A stretch of 64,000 bases of DNA from Phycisphaerae bacterium (GTDB taxonomy: Bacteria; Planctomycetota; Phycisphaerae; UBA1845; PWPN01): assembly GCA_018003015.1 (NCBI GenBank), contig JAGNEZ010000008.1, positions 1 to 64,000 of the forward strand, given 5' to 3'. The notes beneath the pieces were generated by a model, which saw only the letters and a list, made by a program, of their open reading frames with translations, ran no database searches and was not told the DNA's origin. This document shows, in pieces, positions 43,735-52,067 of this stretch; the stretch's first letter is position 1, and each line of letters opens with the position of its first letter. The translations under genes and the position numbers were made by a program.

Positions 43735-44421
43735 GTGGCCGCGAAGGTCAAACTCACCCGCCCCGAACTGAAGCGCTACAGAGATGCCCTGCATCGCTTC
43801 CAGCGCTATCTGCCCATGCTGAAGCTCAAGCAGCAGCAGCTGCAGATCGCCCAGCGAGACATCGCCCGCAAGCGTCGCGAGGCCGAGGCGGCGTTGCGGG
43901 CGGCGGAGGCCGAGTTCCGGAGGTTCGAGGGCGTGATGGCCGATCTGGCTGGCGTGTCCGTGCGCAGATTGGCCGACCCGGTCGAGGTCAGGACCTCGAG
44001 CATGAACGTGGCCGGCGTGTCTGTTCCCGTGTTTCAGGAGGTGGTGTTTGCCCCCATCTCATACAGTCTGTTCGGCACGCCGCCGTGGGTGGACCAGGTG
44101 GTTGAAGGCTATCGCGAACTGAACCGCCGCAGCGCACAGATGGACGTCTACGCCCGCCAATACGAGTTGCTCACCCGGGAGCTGACTCGGATCACCCAGC
44201 GCGTCAACCTCTTCGAGAAGGTGAAGATCCCGGAAGCCCAGGAGGCCATCCGGGTCATTCGGATCAAGCTGGGCGACGAGATGACCGCAGCCGTCGGCCG
44301 GGCCAAGATCGCCAAGAGCAAGCTGGCTGCGGGCATGGAGCCCCTGGTCCTCGCCGAGGGCTCGGACACGGGCCCGGTCGGCTGGAGCGAGACAAATGAC
44401 CCCGAGGAGGCGGGCGGATGA
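43735..44421 (+). CDS. atpD: V-type ATPase subunit D
   Basis: 228-aa central rotor shaft subunit, mostly two long antiparallel helices: KLTRPELKRYRDALHRFQRY at the N-terminus and ITQRVNLFEKVKIPEAQEA near the C-terminus, the latter a clear family signature. I prefer the GTG start at 43735, which places KVKLT right at the start as in related proteins; an ATG at 43711 adds eight residues. Its stop overlaps the start of subunit I as ATGA. Confidence 0.9.
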   Translation: MAAKVKLTRPELKRYRDALHRFQRYLPMLKLKQQQLQIAQRDIARKRREAEAALRAAEAEFRRFEGVMADLAGVSVRRLADPVEVRTSSMNVAGVSVPVFQEVVFAPISYSLFGTPPWVDQVVEGYRELNRRSAQMDVYARQYELLTRELTRITQRVNLFEKVKIPEAQEAIRVIRIKLGDEMTAAVGRAKIAKSKLAAGMEPLVLAEGSDTGPVGWSETNDPEEAGG

Positions 44422-46184
44422 TCGTTCCGATGGCCAAGGTGTTCGTCGCTTACCGAGCTCGGGATCAGAATCGCGCGGTTGATGTCCTCGGTGATCTGGG
44501 CGTCATCCATCTTGTGCCGATCGACCCGGCCAAGGCCGCTCCTCACGAGAAGACGCTGGGCGAAATCGCGGACATTGAGCGGGCGATCCGGATCGTGTCT
44601 GCGATCGCGCCGGCCGGCTCCCCACCACCCTTATCGCCGCTCGACGCCGCCCGCGAAGTCCTGGCCATCCGGAATCAGGCCACCGACCGGCGCAACCGAC
44701 TTGCCGCCCTGGATCATCAACTGCGGCAGATCACCATCTGGGGCGATGTGCGGCTCGACCGGATCGCGTTGCTCCGCGGCGCCGGAGTCGATCTGCGCTT
44801 CTGTTCCGTGCCAACCCAGGATGTCGCCGCGATACATGCCCAGGTCGTCCAGGTGTTCAGCGAGCTGCCAGGCAGGCGCTTCCTGGTCGGCGTCGCCAGC
44901 CGCGATGGCAAGATCCGGCTGCCCGAATCCGCCGCGGAGTACCCCCTGCCCGAGCGAGATGCCCCGTCGATCCGGCAAGAGGCCGCGGAACTCGACGCCG
45001 CGGGCAAACAGGATGCCCTTCGCCTCGCTCAGCTGGCTTGCCTGGCTGACGCGATGCGCCAGGCCGTGCCTGGAATGCGGCTGCGTGCCGAGGTCGACGT
45101 CGCCCAGCGCAGCGCCCTGGACCGCGACCTGCTCTCCGCCTTCCAAGGGTGGGTACCAGCGAAGGAAGCGTCCTCGCTGGCCGGCAAGCTCGCCCAATCA
45201 GGACTTGACGCCGCCGTCCAGGTTCTCGAACCGGAGCCCGAAGAACACCCCCCTACCCTGATCCGCTCGCCCAAGTGGGCGGAGCCGATCGAGGGTCTGT
45301 TCAAAATGCTCGGCACGGTGGCCGGATATCGAGAGTTCGACGTCTCCGTGCCGTTTATGATCGCCCTGCCGCTCTTCTCGGCCATGCTGATCGCCGACGC
45401 CGGCTACGGAACCGTGTTGTTTCTTCTGCCACTGGTCTTCCGCGCAAAGCTCAAACGCCTTCTTGGCGCGTCCATGACGCATCTGCTCATTGTGATCGGC
45501 GCTGCCGCCATCGCCTGGGGACTGGTGATCTCCAGTTTCTTCGGCGTTGAGCTCTACTCACCGTTGATACGCGTGGATCTGAGCGAGGAGTCGCGAACCC
45601 TGATGATGAGGATCAGCTTCCTCATCGGCGCCGTACACGTCAGCTTGGCCCAGTGGTGGCAGGCAGCCCGGCTGTTTCCTGATCAATGCTTCCTCGGCAA
45701 GGTCGGCTGGGGGGTGTTCATCTGGGGCATCCTGGGCGTGGTCCAGATGTTCGTCCTGCGATCGCCTTTCGGTTGGGACACGGTCTATCCGTACCTGCTG
45801 ATCACGGGTGGCACCCTTGCCGTTCTGTTCGACAACAGCCATCGCAACCCCCTGAAGCGGGTTCTGCTGGGCACGGCGAATGCCCCGCTGGCCATGCTGG
45901 GCACCTTCTCGGATGTCATCAGCTACGTCCGTCTCATGGCCGTGGGTTTGGCCGGCAGCGTCCTGGCGGTGAGCTTCAACAACCTGGTCGGCACCCTGGG
46001 CTTCTGGCCCCTGGTGGCCGTGGCCTGGCTGGCCGCCCACAGCCTCAATCTGGCCCTGTGCATGATCGCCCTGTTTGCCCACGGCGTACGACTCAACGTA
46101 CTGGAGTTCTCGAACAACCTGGGGATGCAGTGGACCGGCTATCCCTACCGACCGTTCACCAAGACCGCAGTTCAGGAGGACTGA
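44418..46184 (+). CDS. atpI: V-type ATPase membrane subunit I (a-type)
   Basis: 588-aa stator subunit holding the ion half-channels. The N-terminal half (about 1-290) is soluble and partly coiled coil, and the C-terminal half has seven or eight membrane helices. The essential Arg of the ion path is probably Arg505 in SYVRLMAVGLAGS. The length is slightly short for the family, typical of bacteria. It overlaps subunit D by ATGA and ends two bases before the ATG of subunit K. Confidence 0.94.
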   Translation: MIVPMAKVFVAYRARDQNRAVDVLGDLGVIHLVPIDPAKAAPHEKTLGEIADIERAIRIVSAIAPAGSPPPLSPLDAAREVLAIRNQATDRRNRLAALDHQLRQITIWGDVRLDRIALLRGAGVDLRFCSVPTQDVAAIHAQVVQVFSELPGRRFLVGVASRDGKIRLPESAAEYPLPERDAPSIRQEAAELDAAGKQDALRLAQLACLADAMRQAVPGMRLRAEVDVAQRSALDRDLLSAFQGWVPAKEASSLAGKLAQSGLDAAVQVLEPEPEEHPPTLIRSPKWAEPIEGLFKMLGTVAGYREFDVSVPFMIALPLFSAMLIADAGYGTVLFLLPLVFRAKLKRLLGASMTHLLIVIGAAAIAWGLVISSFFGVELYSPLIRVDLSEESRTLMMRISFLIGAVHVSLAQWWQAARLFPDQCFLGKVGWGVFIWGILGVVQMFVLRSPFGWDTVYPYLLITGGTLAVLFDNSHRNPLKRVLLGTANAPLAMLGTFSDVISYVRLMAVGLAGSVLAVSFNNLVGTLGFWPLVAVAWLAAHSLNLALCMIALFAHGVRLNVLEFSNNLGMQWTGYPYRPFTKTAVQED

Positions 46185-46186
46185 CC

Positions 46187-46738
46187 ATGGTATCTGAGGC
46201 GATGAGTTCCCTGGCCCACACCAGCTTTCCGGCAATCCTCGGTGCCGCTGAGCCGGCCAACGTGTTCGGCACGGTGGGCGTGGCCCTGGCCCTGGGTCTG
46301 GCGGCCATGGGTAGTGCACTTGGCATCGGGGCCGCCGGTCAAGCCGCCGCGGGAGCCTGGGGCAAGGAGGCTCGATCCGGCAAGCCCTTGAGCTTCACCT
46401 ACATCATCATGGTCGGCGCCCCGATCAGTCAGACGCTCTATGCCATGATCGTCATGAACCGCCTGGGGGCACTTCTCAAAGACGCCCCCGACTTGGCGGC
46501 GGCGAACACCGGCCTTCTGCTGGGTATCGGCCTGGCCACCGGTCTCGGCGAGATGTTCTCGGCCTGGATGCAGGGACAAATCGGCGCGGCCGGCGTGCGA
46601 GCACTCAGCGACGGTGAAGGCAAGGGTTTCGCGTTCATCATCATCGCGTTGGGCATCGTCGAAACCGTCGGCATCTTCACCATGGTCTTCATGCTGGGCA
46701 TGATCCCTTCCATTCCAGCGGCCGTACAGGCCGGCTGA
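46187..46738 (+). CDS. atpK: V-type ATPase proteolipid subunit K
   Basis: 183-aa rotor-ring protein with two fused hairpins (four helices), after about 25 extra N-terminal residues. The ion-carrying Glu is Glu159 in GIVETVGIF. Ser81-Gln82 (PISQTLY) and Gln129 (MQGQIGAAG) align with the Thr64-Gln65 and Gln110 Na+ ligands of the Enterococcus hirae NtpK ring, which suggests Na+ transport. AGGAGG lies eight bases before the ATG, inside the end of subunit I. The operon seems to end here; a small GCTC-TTCG-GAGC hairpin at 46776-46787 is a weak terminator candidate. Confidence 0.93.
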   Translation: MVSEAMSSLAHTSFPAILGAAEPANVFGTVGVALALGLAAMGSALGIGAAGQAAAGAWGKEARSGKPLSFTYIIMVGAPISQTLYAMIVMNRLGALLKDAPDLAAANTGLLLGIGLATGLGEMFSAWMQGQIGAAGVRALSDGEGKGFAFIIIALGIVETVGIFTMVFMLGMIPSIPAAVQAG

Positions 46739-46829
46739 TCTTGTGCCCGGGACCATGGGCGATCCTCACAAAGGGGCTCTTCGGAGCAGCCTGGTGCATC
46801 AGGGGGAGTAGATTCTGGAGCGAAAGACC

Positions 46830-47335
46830 GTGCGATACCATCTCACGGTGTCAGTCGGAGCATTTGCCCTCAGCTGGCCAGCCTCTCCGGCCGCTGCGTC
46901 TATCATGATCGAGTTACTGCCCGGGCAAGCAGAGGTCGGCTGCGCGGAAATCCACGGTGTCGCCGCGGGTGAGTGTGACCTGTCCGCCTGGCAGTCCAGA
47001 ACACTGAACTTCATGGCCGACCTGCGAACGCCGCTGATGACTCCTCGGTTGGCGGGCACGTTCCGAAACATCGACGCTCCGTCGCCCGTACAGGTGCCCG
47101 GCGGCTGGCAACTCTTCTACGGAGCGTGGGACGGAGTGCCAACCGGCAACGACCGCATCGACTCGCTGCTGCCTTCAAGGCCATGCATCACGTCTACCGG
47201 GCTTCCGGGAAGGACGGGAAGCACTTTCAGTACGACGGAACCTGCCTGGCCACCGGTCACATGCTCAATGACGTGAAGGCGATCGAAAGACCTCGAGATT
47301 ACTGGCCAACAGCGACTCCGCCTCTGCCGGGCTGA
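46830..47335 (+). pseudogene. Broken propeller-glycosidase-like gene
   Basis: A GTG with GGAG nine bases upstream starts a protein with a signal peptide (SVGAFALSWPASPAAA) and a stretch resembling five-bladed propeller glycosidases (PSPVQVPGGWQLFYGAWDG, then VPTGNDRI). After about 47160 that frame becomes meaningless, while the frame shifted by one base continues with HVYRASGKDGKHF, QYDGTCLATGHMLNDVKAI. The gene is therefore frameshifted, and it then stops at 47335 where a truncated gene on the other strand overlaps it. The parent family and function are uncertain. Confidence 0.5.
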
Positions 47336-47612
47336 TCAGATCCGAGGAAACCCCGGCGAGGTCCTCGGCCGCTTGCTCAAGCTCCACTGCTTCCAGGCTC
47401 GATGCCGGACAAGCCCTGGCCAGCTCGGCGGCCACGCTGACCAGCCCCTTGCCCACCCGCAATCGAACCGCCGGAGCCCGCACCGCGCCGTCCGCGGGCA
47501 CAGCCCACAGGTAGTCCTCGACAATGGATAGGAAAGGGTGCGGATCACTGGCCTCCAGCAGGGCCAGTACCCTCTGGCAAAGCCGCCGGACCGGTGATGA
47601 GGCGGAGGGCAT
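47265..47612 (-). pseudogene. Truncated gene fragment (N-terminal part only)
   Basis: 115-aa open frame with protein-like composition at its start (SSPVRRLCQRVLALLEASDP, DYLWAVPADGAVRAPAVRL), looking like the N-terminus of a helical protein. It stops soon after it runs into the remnant of the plus-strand glycosidase-like gene. It starts 10 bases after the TIM-barrel gene stop on the same strand, as if it had been the next gene of that operon. I read it as a gene cut short by a deletion. The family is not recognised. It could also be a complete small protein. Confidence 0.45.
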
Positions 47613-47622
47613 GCGGTATGGT

Positions 47623-48549
47623 TCACACCTGAGCGGGCTTCGACAACTCGCCCCACAAGGCGACGTAGTATTGCAGGAATCGCATCACGTCCGCGGGATC
47701 GGCGTTCCTGGTCTTGAAACCCTGAGCCTCAATCAGTGCGAACCGGTCGTAACCGCTCTGGTTGAGCAGCCCGAACAGCTCTCCATAGGGATATCCGCCG
47801 GTCAATTCGTTGATGTGCACCGACATGATCTTGTCGCGAAGCAGATCGAAGTAGGGCTTGACCGAGCCGTCTTTGAGGTCCGTGCCGTTGGAATTCCATG
47901 TTGCACCGACGTTGGACCGGCCGGCGATATCCAGGATCCTCCGGATCCGCGGCGGATGGGACGTCTCAGAACCATGAACCTCGAGCCAGATCTCGACACC
48001 TGCATCGGATGCCGCCTGCCCACATGTGGCCAGAGCCCTGCCGATCTGGTCCAGTGTCTTCTCCTCGGGTACGCCCTTGGGAAGCCCGTTGGGCCGAACC
48101 TTGACGCCCTTGGCCCCGAGATCCTCGGCCAGGCCGATAAACTGCTTGGTCACCTCAATCTGCTTCGCCAGCCTGGCCAGGTCCGGATCGTGGTACTCGC
48201 AGGTCGAGCCCAGGCTGCACAACACTATGCCGGAATCGGTGAACCGCTTGCGGACATCGGCTCGCTCGGCTTTCGACAGCGCCGGCTCGACCCCGTGCTT
48301 GTGCGTGGTACGCAGCTCGACGGCGGCCAGCTTCAACTTGCGGCATCGATCGATGATCGTCGCCAGATCCCAGTCCGGGGCCATGTTGTAGGTCACCAGC
48401 CCCAGCTTCATCTTCCGCGCGCTCACCGGTGGCGCGGCCGCTCCCGCCTGAGCCAATGCCGCCCCGGCCGCGACGCAACCCCCGGAGGCTCCGGCCAGCA
48501 GAACCGCCGACCGCCCCAACAACTCCCGCCGATTCACCGCTTTGCTCAT
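47623..48549 (-). CDS. Tat-exported sugar phosphate isomerase/epimerase-like TIM-barrel protein
   Basis: 308-aa protein of the AP-endonuclease-2/xylose-isomerase-like TIM-barrel superfamily. The N-terminus has a twin-arginine signal, NRRELLGRSAVLLAGA, so it is exported folded, presumably with its metal. Metal-ligand-type residues lie in AAVELRTTHKHG, IWLEVHG, VHINEL and ALIEAQGF. Similar exported proteins are abundant in Planctomycetes and act in sugar oxidation or rearrangement; the substrate is unknown. AAAGGAGG six bases before the ATG at 48549 sets the start. It lies 41 bases after pckG on the same strand. Confidence 0.84.
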   Translation of the reverse strand: MSKAVNRRELLGRSAVLLAGASGGCVAAGAALAQAGAAAPPVSARKMKLGLVTYNMAPDWDLATIIDRCRKLKLAAVELRTTHKHGVEPALSKAERADVRKRFTDSGIVLCSLGSTCEYHDPDLARLAKQIEVTKQFIGLAEDLGAKGVKVRPNGLPKGVPEEKTLDQIGRALATCGQAASDAGVEIWLEVHGSETSHPPRIRRILDIAGRSNVGATWNSNGTDLKDGSVKPYFDLLRDKIMSVHINELTGGYPYGELFGLLNQSGYDRFALIEAQGFKTRNADPADVMRFLQYYVALWGELSKPAQV

Positions 48550-48590
48550 GTCCGGCCTCCTTTGCCCGGCCGTCCCGCTACCTCCACGAA

Positions 48591-50366
48591 TCAGGTCAGC
48601 AGCCGCCGATGCAGCGAATCCAACTCGTCGCCCAAGGCGTGAGGCAGGCGGTCCCCGAACGTCGCGAAGTACTCCCGAACGCTCTCGACTTCCTTGAGCC
48701 ATTCCGACCGATCCACCCGGAGCAGTCCCTCAACCACCTTGGGCGACAGGTCCAGCCCGGTCATGTCCAGGCTGTCCGGCGTGGGCAGGTAGCCGATCGG
48801 CGACGCAATCGCTTCAGCCTGCCCGCGGCAGCGGTCCAGGATCCACTCCAACACCCGCAGGTTGTCCCCGTAGCCGGGCCACAAGAACTCCCCTTCCTCA
48901 TCGGTCCGGAACCAGTTCACGTGGAACACCTTCGGCGGCCGCCGCATCCGCTGGCCCATCTGCAGCCAGTGACGGAAGTAATCGCCCATGTGGTAACCAC
49001 AGAACGGCAGCATGGCCATCGGGTCACGGCGAACCTCGCCGATCGTCCCGTATTGGGCCGCGGTCCGTTCGGAAGCCATGCTCGCCCCCATGAACACACC
49101 GTGCTGCCAGCTGTAAGCCTGGTACACCAGCGGCGACAGCCGAGCCCGGCGGCCGCCAAACACGATCGCCGAGATGGGTACGCCGTGGTGGTGCTCGATG
49201 CGGAAGCTGATCGAGGGACACTGCGTCACCGGAGCTGTGAATCGCGCATTGGCATGGGCGCCGGGTACGGGTTTGCCCTTCTCGTCCACCACGTCCGGTC
49301 GCCACGGGTCACCCTTCCAATCGATGCCCTGCGCCGGCGGCGGACCGTCGGCGCCTTCCCACCAGACCGTCTTGTTCTCGCGAAGCAGCACGTTGGTGAA
49401 AATCGTGTTCCGTCGTACCGTCGCGATCGCATTCGGGTTCGTCGTCGAGTTCGTGCCCGGGGCAACGCCAAAGAAACCCGTCTCCGGATTCACGCCCCAC
49501 AACTGGCCGTCGGTATCGATCCGCATCCAGGCGATATCATCGCCGACCGTCCAGATCCGATAGCCCTTGCGGGTCAGGCCCTCGGGCGGCACCAGCATGG
49601 CCAGGTTGGTCTTTCCGCAAGCGCTCGGAAACGCGGCCGCCAGATACTCAATTCGCCCCGACGGGGCTTCGACGCCGAGGATGAGCATGTGCTCCGCAAG
49701 CCAGCCTTCCTCACGGGCGAAATGGCTGCCCAGCCGCAGGGCCATACACTTCTTGCTGAGCAGCACGTTCCCGCCGTACCCCGAGCCGACGCTCCAGATC
49801 GTGTTGTCCTCAGGAAAGTGCAGGATCAGACGACGATCCGGGTTACAGTCCGCCTTGCCGTGAAGGCATCGGGTAAACCGACCGTCCGTGCCCAAGACCT
49901 CGAGAACCTCGCGCCCGCACCGCACCATGATGAGCATGTTGAGCACCACGTAGATGCTGTCCGTCAGTTCCACGCCCACCTTCGAGAATACCGAGCCGAC
50001 CGGCCCGAGCGAAAACGGAATCACATACATCGTCCGCCCGCGCATCGAGCCTCGGAAAATCTCTGCTGCCCGGCGATACCCCTCGCTCGGACTCATCCAG
50101 TTGTTGCTCGGGCCGGCGTTCTCCTTCTCCTTCGTGCAGATGTAGGTCAGATGCTCCGTGCGAGCGACATCCGTCGGGGATGTGCGGTGGAAATAGCAGC
50201 CCGGCAGCTTGTCCTGATTCAGTTCAACCAGTTCCCCGGTCGCCACCGCCTCGGCCCGGAGGACATCCCGCTGGGCGTCGCTCCCGTCAATCCAGACGAT
50301 CTTGTCCGGCTGGCAGAGCGCAGCGCATTCCTGAATCCACTTCTCGAGTTCTGTGTGCTGAGTCAT
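48591..50366 (-). CDS. pckG: GTP-dependent phosphoenolpyruvate carboxykinase
   Basis: 591-aa enzyme interconverting oxaloacetate and phosphoenolpyruvate with GTP, a key step of gluconeogenesis. The P-loop region AFPSACGKTNLAML includes the reactive Cys, and the nearby TVGDDIAWMR carries the metal-binding Asp. GPSNNWMSP, FSLGPVGS and HVNWFRTDEEG further mark the GTP form. The length is normal for the family. The start at 50366 (MTQHTELEKW) fits the family better than the longer in-frame start at 50432, which would overlap the VanZ gene. It follows the VanZ gene by 19 bases and precedes the TIM-barrel gene. Confidence 0.96.
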   Translation of the reverse strand: MTQHTELEKWIQECAALCQPDKIVWIDGSDAQRDVLRAEAVATGELVELNQDKLPGCYFHRTSPTDVARTEHLTYICTKEKENAGPSNNWMSPSEGYRRAAEIFRGSMRGRTMYVIPFSLGPVGSVFSKVGVELTDSIYVVLNMLIMVRCGREVLEVLGTDGRFTRCLHGKADCNPDRRLILHFPEDNTIWSVGSGYGGNVLLSKKCMALRLGSHFAREEGWLAEHMLILGVEAPSGRIEYLAAAFPSACGKTNLAMLVPPEGLTRKGYRIWTVGDDIAWMRIDTDGQLWGVNPETGFFGVAPGTNSTTNPNAIATVRRNTIFTNVLLRENKTVWWEGADGPPPAQGIDWKGDPWRPDVVDEKGKPVPGAHANARFTAPVTQCPSISFRIEHHHGVPISAIVFGGRRARLSPLVYQAYSWQHGVFMGASMASERTAAQYGTIGEVRRDPMAMLPFCGYHMGDYFRHWLQMGQRMRRPPKVFHVNWFRTDEEGEFLWPGYGDNLRVLEWILDRCRGQAEAIASPIGYLPTPDSLDMTGLDLSPKVVEGLLRVDRSEWLKEVESVREYFATFGDRLPHALGDELDSLHRRLLT

Positions 50367-50385
50367 GGCCGGTAGGTTAGCAGAC

Positions 50386-51810
50386 TCATACGAGTTTGCA
50401 AACTGGCTCGGCGCCCGTCCGGCATGGCCCAAACAGGACGCGGTCAGCTCGCTGGACCAGCCCGCCAGCCAGCAGCGCCAGGAAGATGTGAGCCGTGTCC
50501 ACGGGGTGCCCGCTCATCGCCAGAACCGCCTGCCCCAGAAGCGCGGCCGCGGCCGTGGTCGACGCAGCCCAACGCGGCACGCGGCCGGCAGCCCGGAAAC
50601 TCAAGACCAGCGAACCTGCGAAAAGCCCGTACCAGGCCAAACCGCTCAAATAGGCCCCCAAGAGACTATCCCATGGACGGTGGAATGAAGTCGCCATCGG
50701 CAGCCATGAAGACATCACCGCGTGCTCGCCGCCCGTCGGAAGCACAACCGCGACGGCGCCGCGCCCCGCCAAACCGATCGCCACGACGAGTACCAGGCCG
50801 CGCAGCACGTTCGCCGGCTGCGGAAGCCGACGCGGGGATCGGGCAATCAGCCGAGACCCAATGGCCGCTCCCAGTCCACAGCAGGCCCAGGCGATCAGGA
50901 GATCACGCGGATCGGCCACATGAGCCACCGTGAACAGCTGGAGCAGCTCAATCACCGTCGCCACGGTGAGCATCCGAGTTAACGCGTACCTCACGGCCAC
51001 CTCACGCAGGCGGCCCGCCTCGCACCCAGCCAACACCAGAATCATCGCCCCGAAACCGAAGGCCGAGGCGCCGATCAACTTGTCGACATTCTGCAGCGGA
51101 GTCAGCGGAGTGCTCGGACTGGCCGCAGCCGTCCAGGAAAGGGCCAGCGAGGATTGAGCCAACATGTGCAGCCGCCGCCCCAGATGGCTCATGGTCGGAT
51201 GCACGTCGAACGGCATCAGCGCCGCAACCGCCAGAACAATCAGCGTTGCCGCCGCCGCAGCGCCGTACGGCCGGCTGCGCAAACCAAGGTATAGAGCTGC
51301 ATGTTGATTGCGGATCACCCGCTGCACGGTCGGAGCCATGCTCGCTCCGATGGCCGCTCCGCTCACGTTGGAGATCACGTCGAGCCAGCTCGCCACTCGA
51401 TAGACCAGCACCGTCTGGCAAGCCTCAGCCAGATAGCTCAAACTCCCCGCCACGGCCACGGTTGCCGCGTATTCAGCCAGCCGGATCGACCCTCGCCGCC
51501 GAACCATGAGCCGCAGGCAGACCCCCATCGGGACATAGATCAGTACGTTGGCGATGGCATCGCTGGGAATGAAGGGATGCCAGAGCAGCCCCCAGCCAAA
51601 CTGGCGCGCGCGATCCACCTGGAACGGGGCAAAACTACCGTACAGAATGCCGAGAATACCGAGGAAGCAGAGCAGATAGATCGTACGCCGCCGCAGAACC
51701 GCAGGCTTGCCACCCGCCGAATCCGCCGCTTGGGGAACACCGCCACGATCGCCGCGATCATCGCCGCGCCACGCGTCGTTCAGGCTGGACCGTAGTAGTT
51801 CCGGTAACAC
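50386..51810 (-). CDS. VanZ-like membrane protein, duplicated domain
   Basis: 474-aa membrane protein with about ten helices. The N-terminal half is a VanZ-like domain: YGSFAPFQVDRARQF, DAIANVLIYVPMGVCLRL, then EACQTVLVYRVASWLDVISN. The second half repeats the pattern in weaker form (NVDKLIGASAFGFGAMIL, then ELLQLFTVAHVADPRDLLIA). VanZ gives low teicoplanin resistance in Enterococcus, but most relatives have no known role. The GTG start at 51810 has GGAGG eight bases upstream. It heads the run VanZ-pckG-TIM barrel, and a promoter-like element lies about 100 bases upstream. Confidence 0.8.
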   Translation of the reverse strand: MLPELLRSSLNDAWRGDDRGDRGGVPQAADSAGGKPAVLRRRTIYLLCFLGILGILYGSFAPFQVDRARQFGWGLLWHPFIPSDAIANVLIYVPMGVCLRLMVRRRGSIRLAEYAATVAVAGSLSYLAEACQTVLVYRVASWLDVISNVSGAAIGASMAPTVQRVIRNQHAALYLGLRSRPYGAAAAATLIVLAVAALMPFDVHPTMSHLGRRLHMLAQSSLALSWTAAASPSTPLTPLQNVDKLIGASAFGFGAMILVLAGCEAGRLREVAVRYALTRMLTVATVIELLQLFTVAHVADPRDLLIAWACCGLGAAIGSRLIARSPRRLPQPANVLRGLVLVVAIGLAGRGAVAVVLPTGGEHAVMSSWLPMATSFHRPWDSLLGAYLSGLAWYGLFAGSLVLSFRAAGRVPRWAASTTAAAALLGQAVLAMSGHPVDTAHIFLALLAGGLVQRADRVLFGPCRTGAEPVCKLV

Positions 51811-51912
51811 GACGTGCCCCTCCGGGTCCGCCCTTCCCCCCGCAACGCAGGAAACCCGTCAACAGGCAAACCGTACGATTCACGCCCCCCCCAGGGCAAA
51901 CATGAGGCCGCC

Positions 51913-51941
51913 ATTGTACCGCCTGGACGACCATTCACCAA
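51913..51941 (-). promoter_or_regulatory. Putative sigma-70-like promoter of the VanZ-pckG run
   Basis: On the minus strand TTGGTG and a perfect-looking TACAAT are separated by 17 bases, giving a start of transcription near 51906, about 95 bases before the VanZ GTG. The -10 is good and the -35 is partial. Confidence 0.45.
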
Positions 51942-52067
51942 GGAAAAAGGCGTTCTCGCCTATTCCCAGAAACAACCTAACTTATTTCCAGAAAAAGAGT
52001 TGGATTACATCGAGGGCTTCCCGTGCCCCGCACATGCCGATCGCCGGCGACGACCCGCACAACCCGC

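Noticed and set aside
48429-50375. Plus-strand frame of 648 codons opposite pckG
   Set aside because: Antisense shadow; PEPCK motifs on the minus strand are unambiguous.
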